Origin: Pollutiaquabacter aromativorans
Lineage (GTDB): Bacteria; Bacteroidota; Bacteroidia; AKYH767-A; 2013-40CM-41-45
DNA length: 64,000 bases
Direction of reading: 5' to 3'
NCBI GenBank assembly: GCA_049177215.1
Contig: CP185379.1
Location: 1,426,001-1,490,000 of the forward strand
The notes beneath the pieces were generated by a model. The model had not been told where the DNA came from. It did no database searches and saw nothing but the letters and a program-made list of their open reading frames with translations. The translations under genes and the position numbers were made by a program. Positions 1 to 9,237 of the stretch are shown here, one piece after another. Position 1 is the stretch's first letter. Each line of letters begins with the position of its first letter.

Positions 1-2194
1 AAGTCAACTGACGCAAGGGAGAGATGTCATCGACCACCAGAATGCTTCTGCCGTGCGTGGCCAGAACCAGGTCATTGGTCTTCGGGTGGATCTGGATATC
101 GCGTACTGGCGTCGGAGGCACTTTGGCATTAAACGTGGTCCAGGAGCTGCCACCATCCAGAGATACATGCAATCCCCACTCGGTGCCCAACCAAAGCAAA
201 TTCCGATTGATCAGGTCCTCACGGATCTTGTGAGCAAAGCCGGCTTTGAGTTCGCTCAGGTTGAACGTAGTCCAGGTCTTGCCAAGGTCCTTGGATACGG
301 CTGCATACGTATTCATGTCGCCGTACATGTGGTTGTCGAAAGTCGCATAGACCGTATTCTTGTCGAATCGCGAAGGCTCGATGCTGCTGACCCAGGTCTG
401 TGCCGGCATGCCTTTGATGTTACCATTGACTTTTGTCCAGGTCTTACCGCCGTCCGTACTTACCTGGAGATTTCCATCATCGGTTCCGACCCAGATCTGA
501 TTACCGTCGATAGGCGATTCCGCAATGGTAAAGATGGTACAGTGGTTTTCGGCAGACGAGTTATCGGTCGTAACGCCGCCGCTTTCCTCCTGCTTTTGTT
601 TGTTCGGGTCATTCGTGGTCAGGTCGGAGGAGATACGCTCCCAGGTTCGGCCGCGATCACGGGAGAGGAAAAGGAACTGAGCGCCCATATAAAGCTTGCT
701 CGGATCGTTCGGACTCAGGTACAGCGGGGTGTTCCAGTTGAAACGGAATTTCGGATCGCCCATCCGCTCCTTGGGTTGGATGTCGGCGTATTCGTTCGTT
801 CGAAGATCCACGCGAAAGGCATGTCCTCCCTGATATTCCGAATAGATGAAATTCGAATCCAGGCGGTCGCGCTGAACCCAAAATCCGTCACCACCACCGA
901 CGTTCATCCAATCGCCGTTCTCGATCCCGCCGATACTTTGCGAGGGGCCCATCCAGGAACCATTGTCCTGCAGACCACCGAAGACGTTGTAAGGCTGCCC
1001 ATTGTCGATCTCGACATGGTAGAACTGACCAACCGGAATGTTGTTGAGGAAAATGAAGTTGTTGGCCCTGTCAAGGCTCATGTAAACACCACCATCCGTA
1101 CCGAGGTAAATCTGGGACGGGTTGGCAGGATTGATCCAGATCGCATGATGGTCGCTGTGCACCCATCCGCTGGTGTTGGCAGGGTCGGACCAGGAACGTC
1201 CTCCATCGTCGGAAAAACTCATGGAGAAGGCCGGGCGATAAACCCGCTTGGGATTAGCCGGATCGACGGCAATGGTCGAAAAATAGAAGGGTCGGGCTTC
1301 CACATTGAAGTTCGAACTTTGCTCCTGCCACGACTCACCGGAATCTGTAGAGAGGTACAAGCTCGTCTTCTTCGCTTCAACGATGGCAAAGAGATTCGAG
1401 GGCGCGCTGGGAGCCAGTGCCAATGCTACGCGTCCGATCTCACCGGTCGGCAGACCCTTGGTCAGCTTTTTCCAGGTCTTACCGCCATCGGAACTTTTAT
1501 AGAGCGCACTGCCGGGACCGCCGGAAGCGAATGCGAATGGTTTGCGACGGAATTGCCACATGCTGGCATAAAGCACATCCGGATTCGAAGGATCCATGAC
1601 TACCTCGGCACAACCGGTTTTCACATCCGTGTAGAGGATCTTTTCCCATGTTTTTCCTCCATCCGATGTCTTGTAGAGACCGCGATGCGGACTGTCGCTC
1701 CAGAGCGGACCGGGAGCTGCCACATAGACGGTTTTCGGATCGCGGGGATGGATCAGGATCCGGGCAATGTGCTCGGTCGAGTCGAGCCCCATCCGGGTCC
1801 AGTTATCGCCTCCATCGGTCGTCAGATAAATTCCGTTTCCGATCGAAACGCTGTTACGCATGTTGGACTCTCCGGTACCGGCCCAGATGGTTTCCGGATG
1901 CCCCTGATCGATGGTCAGCGCGCCAATGCTCTGACAATATTTATCGAACACTGATTTGAATGAAGCCCCTCCATTGATCGTCTTCCAGATTCCGCCACCG
2001 GCCGTACCCACGTAAACGATCCTCGGGTCTTTGACATTGGCGTCGATGGAAGTGATACGTCCGCCCATCACGGCGGGACCGATCGATCGTGCCTCCATCA
2101 TACCGAAAAGGCTACTGGTTACTTTCGGAGCGTTTTGCGCGCCTGCGCTCAGGTATCCAGTTACCAGAGCAAGCATGGTAATGATTCGTTTCAT
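1..2194 (-). CDS. Exported sortilin/VPS10-like BNR-repeat propeller protein (C-terminus outside window)
   Basis: An uninterrupted minus-strand frame runs from an ATG at 2192-2194 to the window edge, about 731 codons without a stop. The first 20 residues form a signal peptide ending in Ala-Gln. After it come Asp-box (BNR) repeats such as YKTSDGGKTW and YLTTDGGDNW, alternating with segments about gene-product-scale rates ('VYVGTAGGGIWKTINGG'). This is the pattern of the large Bacteroidota 'VPS10/sortilin-like, WD40/YVTN/BNR-like' exported proteins. The last visible residues (THGRSILVVDDISPLRQLT) match the point where the propeller ends in that family, so perhaps a quarter to a third of the protein lies beyond the edge. 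The role is unknown; older databases call relatives glycosyl hydrolases on the strength of the Asp boxes alone. The family call is firm, the function is not. Confidence 0.85.
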   Translation of the reverse strand, partial: MKRIITMLALVTGYLSAGAQNAPKVTSSLFGMMEARSIGPAVMGGRITSIDANVKDPRIVYVGTAGGGIWKTINGGASFKSVFDKYCQSIGALTIDQGHPETIWAGTGESNMRNSVSIGNGIYLTTDGGDNWTRMGLDSTEHIARILIHPRDPKTVYVAAPGPLWSDSPHRGLYKTSDGGKTWEKILYTDVKTGCAEVVMDPSNPDVLYASMWQFRRKPFAFASGGPGSALYKSSDGGKTWKKLTKGLPTGEIGRVALALAPSAPSNLFAIVEAKKTSLYLSTDSGESWQEQSSNFNVEARPFYFSTIAVDPANPKRVYRPAFSMSFSDDGGRSWSDPANTSGWVHSDHHAIWINPANPSQIYLGTDGGVYMSLDRANNFIFLNNIPVGQFYHVEIDNGQPYNVFGGLQDNGSWMGPSQSIGGIENGDWMNVGGGDGFWVQRDRLDSNFIYSEYQGGHAFRVDLRTNEYADIQPKERMGDPKFRFNWNTPLYLSPNDPSKLYMGAQFLFLSRDRGRTWERISSDLTTNDPNKQKQEESGGVTTDNSSAENHCTIFTIAESPIDGNQIWVGTDDGNLQVSTDGGKTWTKVNGNIKGMPAQTWVSSIEPSRFDKNTVYATFDNHMYGDMNTYAAVSKDLGKTWTTFNLSELKAGFAHKIREDLINRNLLWLGTEWGLHVSLDGGSSWTTFNAKVPPTPVRDIQIHPKTNDLVLATHGRSILVVDDISPLRQLT

Positions 2195-2218
2195 GGCAGA
2201 AATTTTAGGTAAACAGAA

Positions 2219-2256
2219 AGGGCATCTTCAGCAAACAAGCAGCCTGAAAATGCCCT
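2219..2256 (-). terminator. Intrinsic terminator after the LolA-like gene
   Basis: On the minus strand a 13-bp stem with one mismatch (AGGGCATTTTCAG paired with CTGAAGATGCCCT) is followed by TTCTGTTT. It lies 21 bases past the stop of the gene at 2277-3047 and upstream of the next minus-strand start at 2194, so it separates the two transcription units. Confidence 0.7.
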
Positions 2257-2276
2257 CCCCTTATGTGGTTGTTGAA

Positions 2277-3047
2277 TTACTTCGTTTCGCCGGCAGCCGG
2301 TGCCGTCGCCGAACTCATGGCCGGCATGACAAACAGCTTGGCATCGATGGCCGGATTGATCTCGATCTTGTCGAACGTCATCGCCTGACCTCCACCCTGC
2401 TGGTCATCGCCGCCACGCATTTCAATGGAGAACGGAAGCGTGATGCCATCGACCGTCTGGAAGTTGGAGTTGATGGTGGACATCTCCACTTCTTTATCAT
2501 TGAATTTCTGTTTGCTGGTCTCTTTCAAGGCGAGGAAAGAGGTCGCATCGATGTACATGTATTTTACGTCGCCATTCTTCTTGGTGACTTTGAGTTTAAA
2601 GGTCTCGGTACCTTCCATGTCTTCCTTGCCGAGCAGTTCCACTACACTCCCTTTGGCCTTGTAATCATAGAGGTCACCGGTATAGTCGGCCTGCTCTTTG
2701 GAAGAGCGAATTTCTTCCTCCGACATGCGCTCGGGATCGGTCTTACCCTGGAACGGCATGACCTTCCAACCGGAATCACCATCCAGCGCCTGGATCATCT
2801 TCATTCCCTGGATTTCCAGTTCGAACCGCATTTTGGTCCGGTCCATCATGGCGATGGTAAAGGGAGCTTTCATACCGGGCGCCAGGTCAAGGCTTCCGCT
2901 CATGCGCACGGTTTTCAATTTGGACCAACGGTCAGCGCCACCGGTGGCGGCTACGTACTTGTCAACGATCTCATCGGCCGTTTGTGCCTTTACTTGAACG
3001 AATGCTCCGAGGCAGAGGGCGATGAGAAGAATGATTTTTGTTTTCAT
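2277..3047 (-). CDS. Exported LolA/LolB-fold outer-membrane lipoprotein-sorting-like protein
   Basis: This 256-residue protein starts with a clear signal peptide (MKTKIILLIALCLGAFVQVKAQ). Next comes TADEIVDKYVAATGGADRW, the standard opening of the Bacteroidota 'outer membrane lipoprotein-sorting protein' group. The rest is rich in beta-strand patterns: MDRTKMRFELEIQG, a SGWKVMPFQG segment, and a YMYIDATSFLALKE stretch that matches the strand-turn-strand elements of the LolA/LolB fold. There is no lipobox, so the mature protein is probably soluble in the periplasm or surface-exposed. It is monocistronic, with a terminator downstream and about 130 bases to the ABC exporter upstream. A direct part in lipoprotein sorting is not shown; many relatives are of unknown function. 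Confidence 0.7.
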   Translation of the reverse strand: MKTKIILLIALCLGAFVQVKAQTADEIVDKYVAATGGADRWSKLKTVRMSGSLDLAPGMKAPFTIAMMDRTKMRFELEIQGMKMIQALDGDSGWKVMPFQGKTDPERMSEEEIRSSKEQADYTGDLYDYKAKGSVVELLGKEDMEGTETFKLKVTKKNGDVKYMYIDATSFLALKETSKQKFNDKEVEMSTINSNFQTVDGITLPFSIEMRGGDDQQGGGQAMTFDKIEINPAIDAKLFVMPAMSSATAPAAGETK

Positions 3048-3176
3048 GGGTTGAATGGATGATGGTTACAAACTAAGTGAATTGTCCGGCAGCCGGAGGT
3101 TAATGAAAGGTTAAGGTACAGAAGTTGCGACCAACCGCAAACCGATCCCATCCATAACAGGCACTTTGCCGGAAGG

Positions 3177-4967
3177 TTATTGTAAAATATCGGAAAACTG
3201 AACTTCATACAGCTTGCGGTATATTCCATCGCGCCGCATCAGTTCCGCATGCGTCCCTTCCTCCATCTTGCGGCCATGATCCAGCACCACGATCTTATCA
3301 GCCTTCTGAATAGTCGCCAACCGATGTGCCACCACGATCGACGTTCGATTGCTGGTCAGCACTTCAGTAGCCTGTTGGATCAGGGCCTCCGACTCAGCAT
3401 CGATGGAACTGGTCGCCTCGTCGAGGATCAGGATCCTGGGATTGAACACATACGCCCGGATGAACGATAATAACTGTCGCTGGCCGACCGATAGCATGGC
3501 TCCGCGCTCCATGACGTTGAAGTCGTATCCTCCCGGGAGCCGTTCGATGAAACGATGTGCGCCCACTCTTTTGGCAGCCTCTTCCACCTGCTCCCTGCTG
3601 ATGGATGGGTCATAGAGGGTAATGTTGTTGTGGATCGTGTCCGAAAACAGGAAAACATCCTGCATGACCATGGCGATGTTACGGCGCAGACTGTCGAGGG
3701 AAAAAGATCGGACATCCGACCCATCGATCCGGATCTCGCCGCGCTGGAACTCGTATTGGCGACCGATCAGGTTGATGACCGAGGACTTGCCCGCTCCCGT
3801 GGCTCCTACAAGTGCGATCATTTTCCCGGCTTCGATGTTCAGATCGAGGTCACGAAGGATCCAGTCCGGTTCGGCAGGGTCTGCATCCGGCGCCGGATCT
3901 TTGTAAGCAAACCAGACGTTCCGGAATTCAATGCTTCCCCGGATATGATCGGCTGAACCGGTTCCCTTGTCAGAAATGAACTCCTGCTGATCCAGCAGTC
4001 TGAAGACGCGCTCGGAACTTACGACTCCCATTTGGAGGGTATTGAACTTATCCGCCAATTCCCGGATGGGCCGGAAGATCATGTTGATGTACATGATGAA
4101 GGCGATCACATTACCGACCGATGCGGTCTCCTGTATGACCCCGCGAGCCCCCCACCAGACCAACAATCCGATCGATGCGGCGGTCAGGATCTCGACCACC
4201 GGAAAAAAAATCGAGTAGTACCAGACCGATCGGATATTGGCCGACCGGTGTTCCCGGTTGATCTGCTTGAAGCGGCGTAGTTCTTCGTCCTCCCGGTTAA
4301 AGACTTGAACGATGCTCATGCCCGTCAGATGCTCCTGGACAAAACTATTGAGCGCCGCCACTTGCGTCCGTACGTCCCGGAAAGAGTCTCGTATCCCTTT
4401 CTGGAAAAAACGGGTTGCGAACAAGAGGATCGGGATCGTCGACAAACTGATCAGGCTGAGTTTCCAGTCAATCGCAAACATGAAAACAATAATCACCACC
4501 AGTTGCAACAGGTCGCCGATGATGACAATCAGGCCTTCCGAGAAGATATCGGCGATGGTTTCCATATCGCTGATGCTGCGGGTTACCAGCGTACCGATCG
4601 GTGTACGATCGAAAAACTTCAGCCGGAGCCTGAGTATATGCCGAAACAACTCGATGCGCAGGTCCCGTATGACCGCCTGGCCGATCCAATTGGTCAGATA
4701 AGTATGGAAATACTGTACGGCCGACTGTGCAAGCAGCAATCCCACGAGGATCAGGCTCATGTACAACAGTCCCTGCCCGTCAAACCGACTGATATAGGTA
4801 TCGACTGTGTACTGCACCAGCATCGGGCGCAATGGACCCAGCACCGCGAGCAGCAAGGTCAGGCCTACACTTAAGTAGAAACCTTTACGATATGGCTTTG
4901 TAAACCGGAAGATCCGCTTCAGGATGTTCACGTCAAACGCCCTGCCGGCTACGGGTTGATCAGCCAT
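3177..4967 (-). CDS. ABC exporter, fused permease and ATPase (MsbA/BmrA type)
   Basis: A half-transporter of about 596 residues that should act as a dimer in the inner membrane to export lipids or drugs. The N-terminal half has six membrane segments starting near residue 29. The C-terminal half has Walker A GATGAGKSS at about 388-396, the signature LSVGQRQLLSF (Val in place of the usual Gly), Walker B ILILDEATSS and the switch His in VVAHRL. I place the start at ATG 4965-4967 because GGGAGGAAGG lies immediately upstream and relatives begin at this point; an in-frame ATG at 4988 would add seven residues. The start overlaps the truA stop by eight bases (ATGGCTGA), which suggests translational coupling. 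The substrate cannot be read from the sequence. Confidence 0.88.
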   Translation of the reverse strand: MADQPVAGRAFDVNILKRIFRFTKPYRKGFYLSVGLTLLLAVLGPLRPMLVQYTVDTYISRFDGQGLLYMSLILVGLLLAQSAVQYFHTYLTNWIGQAVIRDLRIELFRHILRLRLKFFDRTPIGTLVTRSISDMETIADIFSEGLIVIIGDLLQLVVIIVFMFAIDWKLSLISLSTIPILLFATRFFQKGIRDSFRDVRTQVAALNSFVQEHLTGMSIVQVFNREDEELRRFKQINREHRSANIRSVWYYSIFFPVVEILTAASIGLLVWWGARGVIQETASVGNVIAFIMYINMIFRPIRELADKFNTLQMGVVSSERVFRLLDQQEFISDKGTGSADHIRGSIEFRNVWFAYKDPAPDADPAEPDWILRDLDLNIEAGKMIALVGATGAGKSSVINLIGRQYEFQRGEIRIDGSDVRSFSLDSLRRNIAMVMQDVFLFSDTIHNNITLYDPSISREQVEEAAKRVGAHRFIERLPGGYDFNVMERGAMLSVGQRQLLSFIRAYVFNPRILILDEATSSIDAESEALIQQATEVLTSNRTSIVVAHRLATIQKADKIVVLDHGRKMEEGTHAELMRRDGIYRKLYEVQFSDILQ

Positions 4968-5724
4968 CCTTCCTCCCATCCTGAACATACGGATACCTGA
5001 CCGACACCAGACTCAGACCGTGCGCAGGCATCGACTTTCCGGCATCCTGACGATTGCCTTCCTGCAACAAAGCCTGAAACTCCGGTTCATTCATTCTTCC
5101 TTGTCCTACTTCCAGCAGGGTACCTACGACTGCGCGCACCATATTGCGTAAAAAACGATCCGCGCTGATCTCGAAGCAATACGTTCCGCCGGGTTCCTCT
5201 TTCCAAACAGCCCGGTTGACCGTGCAATCGTTGGTCAGTGTTTGCGTATGGGCCTTGCTGAAACAACTGAAGTCATGTTTCCCGATCAGTGAACCGGCAA
5301 CGCGGTTCATCATGGAATAATCCGGGAAGTAAGGAAGATAAGTGTACCGGAAACGCTTGAACGGATCCTTGCGGTGTATGATTCGATACTGGTAAACACG
5401 TTCCACCGCATCGAATCGGGCATGCGCGTCTGTCGCTACCGGCAACAAGCGAAGTGCCACGATGTCGTCCGGGAGCACCCGGTTGAGTTGATGCACCAGG
5501 TCCCGATCCTGTGGCAGGGGCTCCTGCAAATCGAAGTGCAGATAAAACTGTTCCGCATGCACTCCGGTATCCGTGCGTCCACAACCTACAGATGTTACCG
5601 TTTCCTGTAAAAGTGTTGAAAGACGATTGTCGACGACCTCCTGGACGGTCAGGGCATTCAATTGGACCTGCCAGCCGTGGTAAGCCGAGCCATCGTACGC
5701 GATTTCTAAGAAGTACCGGGACAT
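4960..5724 (-). CDS. truA: tRNA pseudouridine(38-40) synthase TruA
   Basis: TruA converts uridines 38-40 in the tRNA anticodon arm to pseudouridine. The 254-residue product starts MSRYFLEIAYDG and has the catalytic motif GCGRTDTGVHA, with the nucleophile at Asp52. Further along, KHDFSCFSK and RFLRNMVRAVVGTLLEVG are characteristic of the family. The frame is open to a TTG 12 bases further upstream, but the ATG at 5722-5724 matches the family N-terminus. It lies between the HD phosphodiesterase (30 bases upstream) and the ABC exporter (overlapping), so the three may be co-transcribed. Confidence 0.95.
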   Translation of the reverse strand: MSRYFLEIAYDGSAYHGWQVQLNALTVQEVVDNRLSTLLQETVTSVGCGRTDTGVHAEQFYLHFDLQEPLPQDRDLVHQLNRVLPDDIVALRLLPVATDAHARFDAVERVYQYRIIHRKDPFKRFRYTYLPYFPDYSMMNRVAGSLIGKHDFSCFSKAHTQTLTNDCTVNRAVWKEEPGGTYCFEISADRFLRNMVRAVVGTLLEVGQGRMNEPEFQALLQEGNRQDAGKSMPAHGLSLVSVRYPYVQDGRKDG

Positions 5725-5754
5725 TGTGGTCGACAAAGGTACGTCGAAGACCGA

Positions 5755-7851
5755 TTAAGTCCGCGGATACTCGATCCTCACATGATAAATGCTCATCAAC
5801 ATCTTTTTGAAAATTTTCCGGATGTCGCTGATGTCTTTGAGGGTAATGGGAGCATTGATGAATTGACCCTGGCTCATCTGATGATCGATAATATTGTCGA
5901 CCAGGTTGGAGATATTCTCCGCCGTGGCGTTCTTCAAACTGCGGGATGCAGCTTCCACGGAATCGGCCATCATGAGCACGACCGTCTCCCGGGAAAAGGG
6001 CAACGGACCCGGGTAATGAAACAATTCCTCGTTGGGTACTTTCTCAGGGAAGTTCTTCAGAAAACTGTGATAGAAATACTGCAGTACGCTTGTTCCATGA
6101 TGGGTCCGGATAAAATCGATGATCGGCTCAGGAAGTTTCCGTTGTTTGGCGATCTCGATTCCGCGAATGACGTGGTCTTTGATGATACGGGCGCTTTCTT
6201 CAAACGAGAGTTCATCGTGCGGATTGAATTCGGAGTTCTGGTTTTCGATGAAATAAAGCGGGCGCTCCATCTTGCCGATATCGTGATACAAAGCGCCTGC
6301 GCGGACGAGCAGTGGATTACCCCCGATCTTGAATGTCACCGCCTCGGCCAGGTTGGCTACCTGGAGCGAATGCTGGAAGGTCCCGGGGGCCTTATAGGCC
6401 AATTCCCGCAGCAAGGGGGAATTGGAATCCGCCAGTTCCATTAAGGAGACATCGGACAGGAAACCAAAGGTCTTCTCGAAAATGAAAATGAGCGGGAAAG
6501 CGAACAGTGTCAGCACCGAATTGGCTGCGAACCACTTGAGATTCATCCAGTCGATGCTTCGGAAGTTCGCTTCGTGCAGGATGGTCACGCCGACGAAGGC
6601 GATCGAATAAGCCGCGAAGATCATCAGAACGCTGATGAAAAACTGCACCCGGCGACTCATGCTGACGATCGTGAAGATCGCGACCATGCCGGCAATGGTT
6701 TGGATGAACATGAATTCGAAACCACTCGGGGCTTCGAACCCGATGATCAGCAGGCTGACGATATGGGTGAACAGAGCCGTCCGCGTATCATAAAAAGCAC
6801 GAATGACGATCGGCAGAATGCAGACCGGCACCATGTACATGTCGAAGAGGTTGACCTTCCTGGCCCACAGGAATACATAGGTCGTGAGCAGCAACAGCAA
6901 CAGCAAAAGGGTGATTTTGGCCAGGTCGTCATACAATTCCTTCCGGAACTGGTACAGGAACAATATCAGCATCGAAATCGCCAGCGAAACGAGTAGGAAG
7001 TGTCCGAGGAACATCATCCAGCGGGAAGCGCCGGTGATCTCCTGGTTCTTCATCTCCGCCTTGAGCGATTCCAGTCGCTGGAAACGGTTGTCGTCGACCA
7101 CCTCCCCTTTCAGGATCACGACTTCATCCTTTTGGACCAGGCCACGGGTGGTGGAGATCTTATCGAGCACCTGTCGGGTCCATTGACGCGTGGCCTGATC
7201 GTCAAAGAGCACGTTGTGCGCGAGTGAATTCTCCAACAAAGGCGCCAGTAGCGCCTGATCAGCGGCAGTCAGTGAATTGAGTTGATCATTGATCGCTTCG
7301 TACGCGGTCTGGATCGTAAAGAAGTCGGTGACCGGCCGTTCATCCGCCACGTTGCCATTGACCAGGGTGAGCATGCCGTCATCATTTCTTCCTGCCGGCT
7401 GGTCGGACAACAAGATAACCCCCTTCCTGAAAACCATCCGCAGCACTTCGGTTCCGATGCTTTCCTGTAAGCCGCGATTACGTTCCAGTTGTTCCTGTTC
7501 CCGGGGGGATCGCTTTCCGTTCGCATACTTCGCCGACCAGGTTTCACTCAGGCTTTTCCTGAATAAGTCGATCCTTTCCGCTTCCGTCGCGGTATTGAAC
7601 CGGTAAAAGGGATGAATGGTGCGCAGGACTTCCGCCCGCTCTTCATTGAGTTCCGCCTCGTTCTTCGTGATGGCATAATCAAAGGGAGCCAGCAGATTAT
7701 CGTATGGCCAGGGTTTACCCTTCTGATAGGTATAGTTGAATTGCGTTTCCTTGGGAAGCGCGACGACAATCAGCAATACTGTCAGCAGGAACAGGAAATA
7801 CTTGAAAACCTGTTCATGTCGGTTGGCGATCCGGGAAAAAAAACGACGCAT
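5755..7851 (-). CDS. 7TM-HD (HDIG) membrane phosphodiesterase, PgpH/YqfF type
   Basis: The protein has about 698 residues: one membrane helix near the N-terminus (FKYFLFLLTVLLIVVAL), an extracytoplasmic 7TMR-HDED domain of roughly 250 residues, a seven-helix membrane block, and a cytoplasmic HD domain. Metal-binding residues are visible in LYHDIGKMERP (His523, Asp524), with further His residues in DHVIRGIEIA and IRTHHGT. In Firmicutes and Cyanobacteria proteins of this build are c-di-AMP phosphodiesterases (PgpH); that activity is inferred here. I chose ATG 7849-7851 (MRRFFSRIANRHE); the frame continues 24 codons to a TTG, which would put an implausible polar stretch before the first helix. 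The gene is divergent from the thiolase. Confidence 0.88.
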   Translation of the reverse strand: MRRFFSRIANRHEQVFKYFLFLLTVLLIVVALPKETQFNYTYQKGKPWPYDNLLAPFDYAITKNEAELNEERAEVLRTIHPFYRFNTATEAERIDLFRKSLSETWSAKYANGKRSPREQEQLERNRGLQESIGTEVLRMVFRKGVILLSDQPAGRNDDGMLTLVNGNVADERPVTDFFTIQTAYEAINDQLNSLTAADQALLAPLLENSLAHNVLFDDQATRQWTRQVLDKISTTRGLVQKDEVVILKGEVVDDNRFQRLESLKAEMKNQEITGASRWMMFLGHFLLVSLAISMLILFLYQFRKELYDDLAKITLLLLLLLLTTYVFLWARKVNLFDMYMVPVCILPIVIRAFYDTRTALFTHIVSLLIIGFEAPSGFEFMFIQTIAGMVAIFTIVSMSRRVQFFISVLMIFAAYSIAFVGVTILHEANFRSIDWMNLKWFAANSVLTLFAFPLIFIFEKTFGFLSDVSLMELADSNSPLLRELAYKAPGTFQHSLQVANLAEAVTFKIGGNPLLVRAGALYHDIGKMERPLYFIENQNSEFNPHDELSFEESARIIKDHVIRGIEIAKQRKLPEPIIDFIRTHHGTSVLQYFYHSFLKNFPEKVPNEELFHYPGPLPFSRETVVLMMADSVEAASRSLKNATAENISNLVDNIIDHQMSQGQFINAPITLKDISDIRKIFKKMLMSIYHVRIEYPRT

Positions 7852-7957
7852 GGTTTGTTCTCGACAGGACGAATCTGCATAAAAGTAACCAGGCTCCTGC
7901 GAATGGTCGGAGGGAAATTTCAACAGGCTCCGGCTAACACCGTGGGACTAAGTTTGC

Positions 7958-7965
7958 TACCTTTG
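7958..7965 (+). promoter_or_regulatory. Bacteroidota -7 box (TACCTTTG) for the thiolase gene
   Basis: TACCTTTG matches TAnnTTTG exactly and is followed by CACACCC, a usual initiation context in this phylum. The start codon is 19 bases downstream. I see no convincing TTG at the -33 position. Confidence 0.6.
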
Positions 7966-7984
7966 CACACCCAAAACCAAGACC

Positions 7985-9163
7985 ATGAAAGAAGTCTATA
8001 TCGTCTCCGCAGTTCGTACACCGATCGGAAGTTTCGGCGGTACCTTGTCCGCCCTATCCGCCCCACAGCTTGGCTCTCATGCCATCAAAGCGGCGCTGGA
8101 GCGCATCAAGTTGGATCCGAAAGAAGTACAGGAAGTTTATTTCGGCAATGTACTCTCTGCCGGAGTCGGTCAGGCACCGGTCACCCAGGCCTCCATCGGC
8201 GCAGGGCTTCCGAACACCGTACCCGGTACGACGATCAATAAAGTATGTGCCTCCGGCATGAAAGCGGTAGCCCTTGCTGCAGAATCGATCCTGCTGGGCG
8301 ACAATGATTGCGTGGTCGCGGGAGGAATGGAGAGCATGAGCAATGTTCCCTACTACCTCGACAAGGCACGGAACGGGTACAAACTCGGACACGGGTCGGT
8401 TACAGACGGACTGGTGAAGGACGGACTGTGGGATGTGTACAAGGATTATCATATGGGGAACGCTGCCGAGTTGTGCGCCACCGAATGCAAGATCAGCCGC
8501 GAGGAACAGGATGCGTATGCCCTGGAATCCTACCGACGTTCGGTAGAAGCCTACAAGAACGGCGCCTTCAAAGATGAGATCGCGCCGATCAGCGTGCCGG
8601 TACGCGGAAAAGATCCGATCGTCGTATCAGAAGACGAGGAGTACAAGAATCTCAAGGCCGATAAAGTGCCTTCCCTGAAACCTGCCTTTCAGAAAGACGG
8701 AACGGTAACCGCAGCCAATGCATCCAAATTGAATGACGGGGCAGCGGCACTGGTGCTCATGAGTAAAGAAAAGGCCGATCAACTCGGCATTCGACCGATC
8801 GCGAAGATCCGCTCGTATGCGGATGCGCAGCAGGCACCGGAATGGTTCACGACGGCTCCTGCCAAGGCGCTCCCCCGCGCCATCGAAAAGGCCGGACTCA
8901 AACCCGAACAGATCGAATACTACGAGATCAACGAAGCGTTCTCGGTAGTCGCGATCGCCAATAATCAACTGATGAAGCTCGATCCCGCCAGGGTGAACGT
9001 GTTCGGTGGTGCCGTTTCACTCGGACATCCGTTGGGAGCCAGTGGTGCGCGTATTGTCGTGACCCTGATCTCCGTGCTCAGGCAGCGCGGTGCGAAGATC
9101 GGTGCAGCCGGTATCTGCAATGGTGGCGGCGGAGCCAGCGCCATGGTGATCGAATTGGTTTGA
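7985..9163 (+). CDS. Acetyl-CoA C-acetyltransferase (thiolase)
   Basis: Full-length 392-residue biosynthetic/degradative thiolase that joins or splits acetyl-CoA and acetoacetyl-CoA in the cytoplasm. All catalytic residues are present: Cys88 in NKVCASGMKA, the NEAF motif near residue 317, His348 in GHPLGASGARI and Cys378 in ICNGGGGASAM. It is a single-gene unit, with a -7 box just upstream and a terminator just downstream. No acyl-CoA dehydrogenase or hydroxyacyl-CoA dehydrogenase lies nearby, so the sequence does not show whether it serves ketogenesis, the mevalonate route or fatty-acid breakdown. Confidence 0.95.
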   Translation: MKEVYIVSAVRTPIGSFGGTLSALSAPQLGSHAIKAALERIKLDPKEVQEVYFGNVLSAGVGQAPVTQASIGAGLPNTVPGTTINKVCASGMKAVALAAESILLGDNDCVVAGGMESMSNVPYYLDKARNGYKLGHGSVTDGLVKDGLWDVYKDYHMGNAAELCATECKISREEQDAYALESYRRSVEAYKNGAFKDEIAPISVPVRGKDPIVVSEDEEYKNLKADKVPSLKPAFQKDGTVTAANASKLNDGAAALVLMSKEKADQLGIRPIAKIRSYADAQQAPEWFTTAPAKALPRAIEKAGLKPEQIEYYEINEAFSVVAIANNQLMKLDPARVNVFGGAVSLGHPLGASGARIVVTLISVLRQRGAKIGAAGICNGGGGASAMVIELV

Positions 9164-9185
9164 ACCTGTTGACATCCGCTTGCGT

Positions 9186-9221
9186 AAAACGGGAAAGGCT
9201 CGCTGGAACCTTTCCCGTTTT
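9186..9221 (+). terminator. Intrinsic terminator after the thiolase gene
   Basis: A perfect 13-bp stem (AAAACGGGAAAGG with CCTTTCCCGTTTT) around a 10-base loop, 22 bases after the stop codon. The A-rich and T-rich flanks would let it work in both directions. Confidence 0.8.
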
Positions 9222-9237
9222 GCATTAATTTAGTCGC

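Noticed and set aside
53..1954. Long plus-strand open frame of 633 codons
   Set aside because: It is antisense to the propeller protein, whose minus-strand frame has a signal peptide and Asp-box repeats. The plus-strand translation has no recognisable domain and is an effect of high GC at third positions.
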